From the NCBI GenBank assembly GCA_904502105.1, contig CAJGDF010000081.1:1-7743 (forward strand): a stretch of 7,743 nt of DNA, in the 5' to 3' direction. The notes beneath the pieces were generated by a model that saw nothing but the letters and a program-made list of their open reading frames with translations, was not told the origin of the DNA and ran no database searches. Below, one piece after another: positions 1-6,099 of this stretch (position 1 is its first letter; every line of letters starts with the position of its first letter). The stretch is from an uncultured Clostridia bacterium (GTDB lineage Bacteria; Bacillota; Clostridia; Oscillospirales; UBA644). Both the position numbers and the translations under genes were made by a program.

Positions 1-1301
1 CATCTTTGCCATTGCTTTATTTTGAATATGGCAGATATCTTATGGCGAGCGGTTCATCAGGCGAACTTCCGTTAAATTTACAGGGTAAGTGGAACGAGGA
101 ACTTCAGCCGCCATGGGATTCAGACTATCATCTCGATGTAAATCTTCAGATGTGTTATTGGTTTGTTGAAGTCCTCGGTATGAAGCATGCTGCGAATACA
201 ATGTTTAATTTTATTGAACATCATGTTCCGTATGCTAAAGAAGTTGCAAAGAGACTCTATAACTGTAAAGGGGTTTCATTTTGTATAACATCTGATATTT
301 GGGGACGTTCTACACCCGAAGCTCCCGGTTGGGCAACCTGGATAGGGGCAACTCCATGGCTTGCTCAGCATATGTTTATGCATTGGCGGCATACTAAAGA
401 TGTTCAGTTCTTAAAAGAACGTTGCTATCCTTTCCTTAAACTCGCATCTGAATTTTACGAGGATTATCTTGTTGAAGTGGGGGATGAGCTTTGGATCATG
501 CCTTCTCAGTCTCCCGAAAACAGATTTGAAGGAACAGGCAATTATCCAGTTTCTATCTGTGTTAACAGTGCAATGGATATTGAACTTGCAACAGAGCTCC
601 TTACAAATGCAGCAGAATGTGCGGATATATTAAATATAGATGCAGACAAAGTTGAAAAATGGCGCGGTATGGTTGAACGTTTGCCGAAGCTTTCAACAGA
701 TAGCCTGGGCAGACTTAATGAATGGGATAAAGAGCGTGTTGAACCTGAACCGGGTCACAGACACCTTTCTCATCTTTATGGACTTTATCCTGCTCAGCTT
801 TTCGAACCGAACAGCACAGAATGGAAGGCTGCAGAAAAATCTCTTGATATTCGTTTGAGTCATGGCGGTGGACATACGGGCTGGAGCCGTTCATGGGTGG
901 CTTGTCTGATGGCTCGTCTTGGTAGAAGTTCGGATGTCTGGGATCATTTTACAGCCCTTATAGGTGATTTTGCAACAGATTCACTTCTGGATCTTCATCC
1001 TCCGAGGATATTCCAGATCGACGGCAACATGGGCGGCACGGCTTGCGTTTGTGAAATGCTTATGCAGTCGAGAAGAGATCATCTCAGTATTCTTCCCGCT
1101 TTGCCCGAATATTGGAAAAACGGCAAAGTCAGCAATTTCCACGCTCAGGACGGTGTTCTTGTAAGCTTTGAATGGTCTGGCGGAAAACTTTCTTCATTTG
1201 AATTGACTTCTCCCGAGGATATGATCCTCAGGGTCGTTTCTTCTGATAAAGAATGGAACGTATCCCTCAAAGCAAACGAACCGACTTTCGTCTATTGTTA
1301 A
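1..1301 (+). CDS. GH95-family glycosidase (alpha-L-fucosidase type), C-terminal part, 5' end outside window
   Basis: The reading frame is open from the window edge (codons in phase from base 3), so the protein begins upstream; the TTG at 6 is only an internal Leu codon. Residues are numbered here from that codon. The visible 431 residues match the (alpha/alpha)6 catalytic barrel and C-terminal beta domain of glycoside hydrolase family 95: FEYGRYLMASGSSGELP (6-22), NLQGKWNE (24-31), DYHLDVNLQMCYW (40-52), SPEN (169-172), PGHRHLSHLYGLYP (249-262), GHTGWSRSW (289-297), QIDGNMGGTA (337-346) and ILPALPEYW (362-370). Family members are inverting exo-enzymes, mostly 1,2-alpha-L-fucosidases, with some alpha-L-galactosidases. 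Glu171 and Asp339 fit the catalytic acid and the Asp of Bifidobacterium AfcA (Glu566, Asp766). The Asn-x-Asn pair (Asn421/Asn423) appears here as Asp44-Val-Asn46, and the usual QMNYW reads QMCYW. Substrate and secretion cannot be judged without the N-terminus. Family assignment is firm; fucosidase activity is inferred. Confidence 0.9.
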   Translation, partial: SLPLLYFEYGRYLMASGSSGELPLNLQGKWNEELQPPWDSDYHLDVNLQMCYWFVEVLGMKHAANTMFNFIEHHVPYAKEVAKRLYNCKGVSFCITSDIWGRSTPEAPGWATWIGATPWLAQHMFMHWRHTKDVQFLKERCYPFLKLASEFYEDYLVEVGDELWIMPSQSPENRFEGTGNYPVSICVNSAMDIELATELLTNAAECADILNIDADKVEKWRGMVERLPKLSTDSLGRLNEWDKERVEPEPGHRHLSHLYGLYPAQLFEPNSTEWKAAEKSLDIRLSHGGGHTGWSRSWVACLMARLGRSSDVWDHFTALIGDFATDSLLDLHPPRIFQIDGNMGGTACVCEMLMQSRRDHLSILPALPEYWKNGKVSNFHAQDGVLVSFEWSGGKLSSFELTSPEDMILRVVSSDKEWNVSLKANEPTFVYC

Positions 1302-1311
1302 TCAAAGTTAT

Positions 1312-1350
1312 ACGGTATGCTTTCGTCTACGGGAGCATACCGTTATTTAT
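1312..1350 (+). terminator. Probable intrinsic terminator after the GH95 gene
   Basis: A perfect 10-bp inverted repeat, ACGGTATGCT (1312-1321) and AGCATACCGT (1334-1343), encloses a 12-base loop and is followed by the T-rich TTATTTATTG. It starts 11 bases after the GH95 stop codon. The T tract is interrupted by A residues, so termination may be incomplete. Position and perfect stem support the call. Confidence 0.65.
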
Positions 1351-1451
1351 TGTAGAATATATATGTATTAGATATAATGCAATATGTTTTTTGTTTTATT
1401 ATGACAAATATTGTCTAAATAACCAAAAATAATTTTTTTTAAAAAAAACTG

Positions 1452-1480
1452 TTGACAATTCGGATTTAATCGTATATAAT
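1452..1480 (+). promoter_or_regulatory. Sigma-A promoter of the feo unit
   Basis: A perfect -35 TTGACA (1452-1457) and a perfect -10 TATAAT (1475-1480) are separated by 17 bp. The region just upstream (1433-1448) is eight T followed by eight A, which could act as an UP element or bent DNA. Transcription should start near 1487, inside or at the edge of the palindrome at 1488-1503. Such a strong core promoter suggests control by repression. Confidence 0.88.
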
Positions 1481-1487
1481 AATTCAG

Positions 1488-1503
1488 GTTAGTGGATGCT
1501 AAC
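1488..1503 (+). promoter_or_regulatory. Operator-like palindrome, copy 1, at the feoA transcription start
   Basis: GTTAG (1488-1492) and CTAAC (1499-1503) are inverted around TGGATG. With flanks the arms reach 8 bases with one mismatch (CAGGTTAG / CTAACTTG). It begins 8 bp after the -10 box, over the expected start site, a position suited to a repressor. A second copy lies at 1813-1828. The half-sites resemble those of DtxR/IdeR operators (GTTAG...CTAAC), but the spacing is 6 rather than 1, so the regulator is only a guess. Confidence 0.6.
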
Positions 1504-1531
1504 TTGTATTTGTTATGATATGATTCAGAAG

Positions 1532-1536
1532 AAGGA
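1532..1536 (+). promoter_or_regulatory. Ribosome binding site fixing the feoA start
   Basis: AAGGA ends 7 bases before the ATG at 1544. The in-frame ATG at 1496 lies inside the palindrome, about nine bases after the expected transcription start, with no Shine-Dalgarno sequence. The start at 1544 is therefore preferred. Confidence 0.8.
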
Positions 1537-1543
1537 TATATTA

Positions 1544-1756
1544 ATGAATTTAAAAGAAGCTCAGGACGGAATAGAATATATCATAAAAAAAATTGAAACA
1601 GATGATGAAGAACTCGATGCTTTTTTATTTTCCCTCGGATGCTACAGTGGTGAAAAAATAACTGTTGTGCGTCATCTTAAAGGTGGTTGCGTTGTTGCAA
1701 TCAAGGACGGAAGATATAACATCGATAATCAGCTTGCTGAAGCAATTATTATATAA
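1544..1756 (+). CDS. feoA: FeoA-family ferrous iron transport protein A
   Basis: A 70-residue cytoplasmic protein beginning MNLKEAQDGIEYIIKKIE. It has the FeoA pattern: an opening MxLxEAxxGxxYxI strand, a short helix with FLFSLGCYSGEKITVV (about 27-42), then a Gly-rich turn and IKDGRYNIDNQLAEAI, forming the SH3-like beta barrel of the family (FeoA proteins are usually 70-90 residues). FeoA is thought to bind the FeoB membrane or linker region and support Fe(II) uptake; its exact action is unsettled. The start at 1544 was chosen on its ribosome binding site and because it gives the usual FeoA N-terminus; the longer version from 1496 would add 16 residues with no family resemblance. It lies 129 bases before feoB behind a strong promoter. 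It has no Cys cluster and no membrane segment. Confidence 0.88.
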   Translation: MNLKEAQDGIEYIIKKIETDDEELDAFLFSLGCYSGEKITVVRHLKGGCVVAIKDGRYNIDNQLAEAIII

Positions 1757-1779
1757 TTACTTTATATAAAATTAACAGG

Positions 1780-1803
1780 CAACGGTAAGTTGATTGTTTT
1801 TTT
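1780..1803 (+). terminator. Weak hairpin plus T7 between feoA and feoB, possible attenuator
   Basis: A short stem, CAAC (1780-1783) with GTTG (1789-1792), is followed after four bases by seven T (1797-1803). The stem has only four pairs, so this is at best a leaky terminator. It sits upstream of the second palindrome and candidate feoB promoter, where partial termination of the feoA message would make sense. Confidence 0.25.
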
Positions 1804-1812
1804 ACTCAAAGA

Positions 1813-1828
1813 GTTAGCCCATGCTAAC
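1813..1828 (+). promoter_or_regulatory. Operator-like palindrome, copy 2, upstream of feoB
   Basis: GTTAGC (1813-1818) and GCTAAC (1823-1828) form a perfect 6-bp inverted repeat around CCAT. It is identical to copy 1 at 13 of 16 positions; the only differences are the three bases 1818-1820, within the spacer between the GTTAG and CTAAC half-sites. It overlaps the -35 position of the candidate internal promoter. Conservation of both half-sites while the neighbouring bases differ supports a protein-binding site. Confidence 0.6.
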
Positions 1829-1842
1829 CGCAAGTGTATAAT
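1814..1842 (+). promoter_or_regulatory. Candidate internal promoter for feoB
   Basis: TATAAT at 1837-1842 lies 17 bp after TTAGCC (1814-1819), which matches TTGACA at only three of six positions. A second TATAAT at 1851-1856 has no usable -35. The weak -35 is covered by palindrome copy 2. It would give a leader of about 37 bases before the feoB ATG. Confidence 0.4.
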
Positions 1843-1885
1843 TTATATTCTATAATAGATTTATTATCAAGGAGGAAAAAAGTTT

Positions 1886-3931
1886 ATGAGAATTGCTTTA
1901 ACAGGCAATCCGAATTCAGGCAAAACCACAATGTATAATGCTCTTACCGGCAGTAATGAAAGGGTCGGCAACTGGGCAGGTGTTACTGTAGACAAAAAAG
2001 AACACGCTATCAAGAAAGCGTATTCCGGTGGCGAGCAGCTGATTGCTGTTGACCTTCCCGGCGCATACTCAATGTCTCCGTTCACCAGTGAAGAGAGTAT
2101 TACAAGTTCTTACATAAAAAAAGAAAATCCCGATGTTATTATCAATATCGTTGATGCAACAAATCTCAGCCGAAGTTTATTTTTTACAACCCAGATTCTT
2201 GAACTCGGAATTCCTGTTGTTGTTGCGTTAAACAAGAGTGATATAAATAAGAAAAAGGATACAAAGATCGATGCAGATCTCCTTTCTCAAAAGCTCGGTT
2301 GTCCTGTTATAAATACAGTCTCTATTTCCTCTAACGGGTTGAAGGCAGTTGTTGAAGCAGCTGTTGCTCAGTCCAAAAATACTCAGAAAGCACCTTACGT
2401 CCAGGATGATATAGATCTTACCGATAAAGACGCTGTTCAGGCTGCAGACAGAAAAAGATTTGAATTTGTAAATAATATAGTTTCCGAAGTTGAAACCCGC
2501 AAGGTTTATACCAATGAAGAAAATATCGGCGATAAGATCGATGCTGTTTTAACAAATAAGTGGCTCGGTATTCCTATCTTTGCTGTTGTAATGTTCCTTG
2601 TTTTCTTTATCTCTCAGTCTACACTCGGTGCATGGATCGCCGAAGGTGTTACATTAAATGAGGGAAAAGCAAATGAACTTTTTATCCCCGGTCTTGTTCC
2701 TCTTCTTGAAGTTTTTCAGGGTTGGGTAGGGGGACTTCTCGAAAATGCCAATCCTCTTCTTTCCGCAATTCTTGTTGATGGCGTGATCGGCGGTGTAGTT
2801 GCTGTAGTGGGATTCCTTCCTCTCGTTATGGTCATGTACTTCCTTATCGCTATTCTTGAAGACTGCGGTTATATGGCTCGCGTTGCTGTCGTTCTCGATC
2901 CTATCTTTAAAAAGGTCGGATTGTCAGGCCGTTCTGTAATTCCCTTTGTTATTACCGTCGGCTGTGCGGTTCCCGGTATTATGGCATCACGTACTATCCG
3001 TAATGAACGTGAAAGAAGAGCTACTGCTATGCTTGCTCCGTTCATGCCTTGCGGTGCAAAGATCCCTGTTATATCTCTTTTTGCTGGTGCATTTTTCGAT
3101 AATGCTTGGTGGGTAAGTGCTTTAATGTATTTTTCCGGTATTGCTCTTATTTTCTTCGGAGCACTTCTTATCAATCAAATAACAGGCTATAAAGCAAAAA
3201 AATCATATTTTATTATTGAACTTCCTGAATACAAATTCCCTTCTTTGTGGGGTGCATTTAAATCAATGTGCAGCCGCGGTTGGGCATATATCGTTAAAGC
3301 AGCAACAATTATTCTCCTTTGCAATATGGCGGTTCAGCTTATGCAGACTTTTACATGGACATTTTCTGTTGCCGAATCATCCGATCAGTCCATACTCGCA
3401 TCGATCGCGTCTCCGTTTGCTTATCTCCTCGTTCCCATTATTGGTGTTCTTTCCTGGGAAATGGCAGCTGCGGCAATTACAGGCTTTATTGCTAAAGAAA
3501 ACGTTGTAGGTACTCTTGCAGTTTGCTTTGTCGGTCTTGAAAACCTTATCGATATGGATGAACTCGCAATCATCGAAGGTTCAGGTGCAGAGGTTGCAGG
3601 TGTTATGGCTATCACTAAGGTTGCGGCTCTCGCATATCTTATGTTTAACCTTTATTCTCCTCCCTGTTTTGCTGCTATCGGTGCTATGAATGCAGAAATG
3701 AAGAGCGCAAAATGGCTTTGGGGCGGTATCGGTCTTCAGCTCGCTGTCGGTTATTCCGTAGCATACTTTATTTACACTATCGGAACTGTTGTTTCAGGCG
3801 CTACACTTAATATCGGTGCAGCAATAGGCGGACTTATCGCTGTTTTGGCTATGGTTGCTTTTGTAGTTTGTATTATTATGAATACAAATAAAAAACTCAA
3901 GGCAGAAGCTTTATTAAAAGCATCAAAGTAA
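1886..3931 (+). CDS. feoB: Ferrous iron permease FeoB (GTP-dependent Fe(II) uptake)
   Basis: This 681-residue inner-membrane protein has the full FeoB plan. The N-terminal G domain carries G1 GNPNSGKT (7-14), G2 around Thr34 in AGVTVD, G3 DLPG (56-59), G4 NKSD (116-119) and a probable G5 SISSNG (146-151), followed by a helical guanine-dissociation-inhibitor region to about 220. The permease part runs from about 228 to 665 with many hydrophobic spans and the two Gate-type repeats: LEDCGYMARVAVVLD (325-339), GLSGRSVIPFV (345-355), GCAVPGI (359-365), MPCGAKIPV (387-395) and IAKENVVGT (535-543). Cys360, Cys389 and Cys594 (SPPCFAAIGAM) correspond to conserved Cys residues of the family. The length is within the normal range and nothing is broken. 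The start is supported by AAGGAGG (1869-1875), 10 bases upstream. The stop codon overlaps the ribosome binding site of the next gene. The palindromes upstream suggest repression when iron is plentiful (inference). Confidence 0.97.
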   Translation: MRIALTGNPNSGKTTMYNALTGSNERVGNWAGVTVDKKEHAIKKAYSGGEQLIAVDLPGAYSMSPFTSEESITSSYIKKENPDVIINIVDATNLSRSLFFTTQILELGIPVVVALNKSDINKKKDTKIDADLLSQKLGCPVINTVSISSNGLKAVVEAAVAQSKNTQKAPYVQDDIDLTDKDAVQAADRKRFEFVNNIVSEVETRKVYTNEENIGDKIDAVLTNKWLGIPIFAVVMFLVFFISQSTLGAWIAEGVTLNEGKANELFIPGLVPLLEVFQGWVGGLLENANPLLSAILVDGVIGGVVAVVGFLPLVMVMYFLIAILEDCGYMARVAVVLDPIFKKVGLSGRSVIPFVITVGCAVPGIMASRTIRNERERRATAMLAPFMPCGAKIPVISLFAGAFFDNAWWVSALMYFSGIALIFFGALLINQITGYKAKKSYFIIELPEYKFPSLWGAFKSMCSRGWAYIVKAATIILLCNMAVQLMQTFTWTFSVAESSDQSILASIASPFAYLLVPIIGVLSWEMAAAAITGFIAKENVVGTLAVCFVGLENLIDMDELAIIEGSGAEVAGVMAITKVAALAYLMFNLYSPPCFAAIGAMNAEMKSAKWLWGGIGLQLAVGYSVAYFIYTIGTVVSGATLNIGAAIGGLIAVLAMVAFVVCIIMNTNKKLKAEALLKASK

Positions 3932-3940
3932 GGTTACAGT

Positions 3941-4126
3941 ATGTTGGAAAACATAATTATAATTGTTATTCTTGCGGCAATAATATTAGGGATTGTTTTA
4001 TATCTCTATAAATCTAAAAAAAACGGTGCCGCATGTATTGGTTGCCCGTATGCCAAAAAGTGTAATGGTAAGTGTAACGGCAGTTGCAGTAATGCAAGGT
4101 CCAATAACTCAAATTCTTCAAAATAG
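3941..4126 (+). CDS. FeoB-associated Cys-rich membrane peptide
   Basis: This 61-residue protein has one N-terminal membrane segment (about residues 4-23, almost all Ile/Leu/Val/Ala), a basic stop (KSKK), a Cys-rich stretch and an Asn/Ser-rich tail. The five Cys are at 32, 35, 41, 45 and 49 (C-x2-C-x5-C-x3-C-x3-C). This is the layout of the small FeoB-associated Cys-rich proteins found after feoB in Bacillota. The positive residues after the membrane span place the Cys region in the cytoplasm, where it might bind metal or act in place of the Cys-containing FeoC; no function is established for the family. AAGGT (3930-3934) overlaps the feoB stop codon and lies six bases before the ATG, so translation is probably coupled to feoB. 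It is the last gene before the terminator at 4139. Confidence 0.88.
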   Translation: MLENIIIIVILAAIILGIVLYLYKSKKNGAACIGCPYAKKCNGKCNGSCSNARSNNSNSSK

Positions 4127-4138
4127 TTAATTATATTT

Positions 4139-4171
4139 AAAACAAGCGGTTTAAACCCGCTTGTTTTTTTT
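4139..4171 (+). terminator. Rho-independent terminator of the feo unit
   Basis: AAAACAAGCGG (4139-4149) pairs perfectly with CCGCTTGTTTT (4157-4167) around a seven-base loop, and eight T (4164-4171) follow the GC-rich stem. It begins 12 bases after the stop of the Cys-rich peptide gene. This is a textbook strong terminator. Confidence 0.95.
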
Positions 4172-4192
4172 ATAAAAATATTCGGATAGGGG

Positions 4193-4221
4193 TTGACAAA
4201 TAGAAAATTTTGTGCTATAGT
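4193..4221 (+). promoter_or_regulatory. Sigma-A promoter with extended -10 for the Na+/phosphate transporter gene
   Basis: A perfect TTGACA (4193-4198) and TATAGT (4216-4221) are 17 bp apart, with TG at 4213-4214 making an extended -10. Start of transcription is expected near 4228, leaving a leader of about 84 bases before the ATG at 4312. I recognise no riboswitch or PhoP-type repeat in that leader. Confidence 0.85.
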
Positions 4222-4311
4222 GTATTTGGTGAAAGTTGGGTTTTATATACCAGATCTAAATTAGCTTTCCAATAAAATAAAATATATAAGTAAAAAAAAG
4301 GAGAAAAAATC

Positions 4312-5997
4312 ATGTTATCGGCATCAGATGTTATGCAGCTTATCCAGAGTCTTATCTGGTTACTTGCTGGTGTAGGTATTTTTATTGTCGGTATGAACTT
4401 TATGGGCGAAGCTCTCGAAAAGAGCGCAGGCTCAGGTATGAAAAAATTGCTTGGAAAAATAACCAATAACCGTTTTTCAGGCGTAGGCGTAGGTGCGGGT
4501 GTAACTGCTATTATTCAAAGCTCCTCCGCGACATCCGTTATGGTCATCGGTCTTGTTAATGCAGGTGTTATGACACTTATGCAGGCAACTCCGATCATTA
4601 TGGGTGCAAATATCGGTACAACTATCACAGGTGTTCTCGTTGCGCTTAAAAACGATTATTTTAATATGGCAATGTACCTTCTCGCTTTTGCAGGCGTTAT
4701 GATGGGCTTTGTTGATAAAGAAAAGGTAAAGATAGCAGGTAATCTTTGCAGCGGTCTCGGTCTTATTTTCGTTGGTCTTAACATCATGAGCAGCGAACAG
4801 GCTTTCGGTAATCCGCTCGTTGAAACCATGTTTACCAATATCTTTGCAGTTATCAATCATCCGTTGCTTCTTATTTTTGTAGGCGTTATTTTTACAGCTC
4901 TCATTCAAAGCTCATCTGCTGCTACCGGTGTTGTTATTACAATGGTCGGCACAGGAGTTCTTCCCTTGGAACTTGCACTTTTCATCGTTCTCGGTGCGAA
5001 TATCGGTACTTGTGTGACAGCGCTCCTTGCTTCTATCGGTGCAAAGGCAAATTCAAAACGTGTTGCTCTTATTCACTTTACATTTAACGTTATCGGTACC
5101 GTTATCTTTACTGCAATTATATGGATCTTCAAAGAGCCTGCAATCAATTTTCTTATCTCTTGTTTCCCCGGCGAAGATCCGATGTCTTTGCAGATGCGTG
5201 TTTCCTTGTTCCACGTTATCTTTAACGTAACAACAACCGTTGTTCTTCTTCCCTTTGTTAAACAACTTGTTGATTACTCTTGTCTTGTCATTAAAGATAA
5301 AAAAGAACCCGAAAAGGCTCACGCTCTTAAGTTTGTGGATGACAGACTTGTTTCCACCCCTCCGATCGCTCTTTTGCAGGTCAAAAAAGAAATGGATTAC
5401 ATGATCAACCTTGTTGAAGATAATATGAAAATGTCATTTGTTTCTTTGCAGACAGGCTCTCTTGAAAATGCTGAAACAATCAGTAAAAACGAAGCTGTTA
5501 TCGACTTTACAAACAGTGCTCTCACTCAGTTCCTTATCAAGCTTTCCGTAAATGTTGAACAGAGTGACGAACAGATCATCGGTTCATATTTCCATGTTCT
5601 TAACGACCTTGAGCGTATTGGTGACCATGCTGAAAACTTCCATGAAATAGGCGAGGAAATGACCGCGAAACAGATCAGATTTTCCGACAAGGCTCAGGAA
5701 GAGATCAAAGGTATGTGTGCTAAGATTCTCGAAATGTTTGAAATTTCAAAAGATGCGTTTGAAAATCTTAATATGGAAGAACTTACTGTTCTTACATCTT
5801 TGGAAAACGAAGTTGACGGCTTGAAAAAATCTCTTACTGCAAACCATTTTGCACGTCTTGCTGAAGGTAACTGTAAGGTTGAACTTTCTCCTTATTATTC
5901 TTCAGCCGTTGCAGGGCTTGAACGTGTTGCCGACCATCTTGTAAACGTCGGTTTCAGTATTAAAAATCCTGTAGGTTCTCAAAAACAGATAGACTGA
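4312..5997 (+). CDS. Na+/phosphate cotransporter family protein with C-terminal PhoU-like domain
   Basis: This 561-residue membrane protein has the two inverted repeats of the Na/Pi cotransporter (PNaS, NptA/YjbB-like) family. Each repeat has a QSSSA signature and a GANIGT signature: QSSSATS (69-75) and GANIGT (98-103), then QSSSAAT (199-205) and GANIGT (228-233). Hydrophobic spans fill about residues 12-320. A soluble helical region of about 355-550 follows with two PhoU-type motifs, DLERIGDHAENF (432-443) and GLERVADHLVNVGFSI (535-550), the hallmark of PhoU bundles that bind metal clusters and sense or gate phosphate flux. Known members move phosphate coupled to Na+; YjbB of E. coli exports phosphate, so the direction cannot be told from sequence. 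AAGGAG (4298-4303) is eight bases before the ATG. With its own promoter and terminator it stands as a single-gene unit. The length is normal for the fused form. Confidence 0.93.
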   Translation: MLSASDVMQLIQSLIWLLAGVGIFIVGMNFMGEALEKSAGSGMKKLLGKITNNRFSGVGVGAGVTAIIQSSSATSVMVIGLVNAGVMTLMQATPIIMGANIGTTITGVLVALKNDYFNMAMYLLAFAGVMMGFVDKEKVKIAGNLCSGLGLIFVGLNIMSSEQAFGNPLVETMFTNIFAVINHPLLLIFVGVIFTALIQSSSAATGVVITMVGTGVLPLELALFIVLGANIGTCVTALLASIGAKANSKRVALIHFTFNVIGTVIFTAIIWIFKEPAINFLISCFPGEDPMSLQMRVSLFHVIFNVTTTVVLLPFVKQLVDYSCLVIKDKKEPEKAHALKFVDDRLVSTPPIALLQVKKEMDYMINLVEDNMKMSFVSLQTGSLENAETISKNEAVIDFTNSALTQFLIKLSVNVEQSDEQIIGSYFHVLNDLERIGDHAENFHEIGEEMTAKQIRFSDKAQEEIKGMCAKILEMFEISKDAFENLNMEELTVLTSLENEVDGLKKSLTANHFARLAEGNCKVELSPYYSSAVAGLERVADHLVNVGFSIKNPVGSQKQID

Positions 5998-6002
5998 TAT
6001 AC

Positions 6003-6036
6003 AAAGATGCTTCGTTGAGAGGCATCTTTTGTTTTA
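6003..6036 (+). terminator. Rho-independent terminator after the Na+/phosphate transporter gene
   Basis: AAAGATGCTTC (6003-6013) pairs with GAGGCATCTTT (6019-6029), 11 pairs including one G-U, around a five-base loop. The following TTTGTTTT supplies the T-rich tail. It begins five bases after the stop codon. Confidence 0.85.
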
Positions 6037-6040
6037 ACTC

Positions 6041-6069
6041 TTTACAAATCAATTTTGCTGTGATATAAT
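6041..6069 (+). promoter_or_regulatory. Sigma-A promoter with extended -10 for the MATE gene
   Basis: TTTACA (6041-6046, five of six to consensus) and a perfect TATAAT (6064-6069) are 17 bp apart, with TG at 6061-6062 forming an extended -10. Transcription should start near 6076, giving a short leader of about 25 bases. It begins directly after the previous terminator. Confidence 0.85.
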
Positions 6070-6090
6070 TAAATAAGCATAACAAAAACA

Positions 6091-6095
6091 AAGGA
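6091..6095 (+). promoter_or_regulatory. Ribosome binding site bearing on the MATE start
   Basis: AAGGA lies four bases before the ATG at 6100 and seven before the in-frame ATG at 6103. The second spacing is the more usual one, so the mature start may be 6103, shortening the protein by one Met. Confidence 0.6.
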
Positions 6096-6099
6096 CAAT

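Noticed and set aside
6..8. TTG as a start codon for the first gene
   Set aside because: The frame is open to the window edge and the residues at and before it (Ser-Leu-Pro) already align with the GH95 core, so the true start is upstream.
1285..1329. 10-bp direct repeat CTTTCGTCTA at 1285-1294 and 1320-1329
   Set aside because: One copy is coding and the other is in the terminator loop; there is no further copy and no sign of a mobile element boundary, so chance is the simplest explanation.
1496..1543. Upstream in-frame ATG giving an 86-residue FeoA
   Set aside because: It lies within the palindrome about nine bases from the expected transcription start, lacks a ribosome binding site, and adds 16 residues unlike FeoA. 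The ATG at 1544 has AAGGA at ideal spacing.
4196..4213. Small inverted repeat ACAAA...TTTGT in the spacer of the promoter at 4193-4221
   Set aside because: Five AT-rich pairs around eight bases is expected by chance in such DNA and matches no operator I know.
4226..4311. Possible structured leader or riboswitch before the Na+/phosphate transporter gene
   Set aside because: The only pairing found (TTGG-AAAG with CTTTCCAA) needs a two-base bulge, and no known riboswitch motif or terminator-like stem is present.
4477..4908. 143-codon open frame on the minus strand inside the Na+/phosphate transporter gene, and other antisense open frames
   Set aside because: They lie within well-recognised plus-strand genes, resemble no family, and are shadows of the codon pattern of the real genes.
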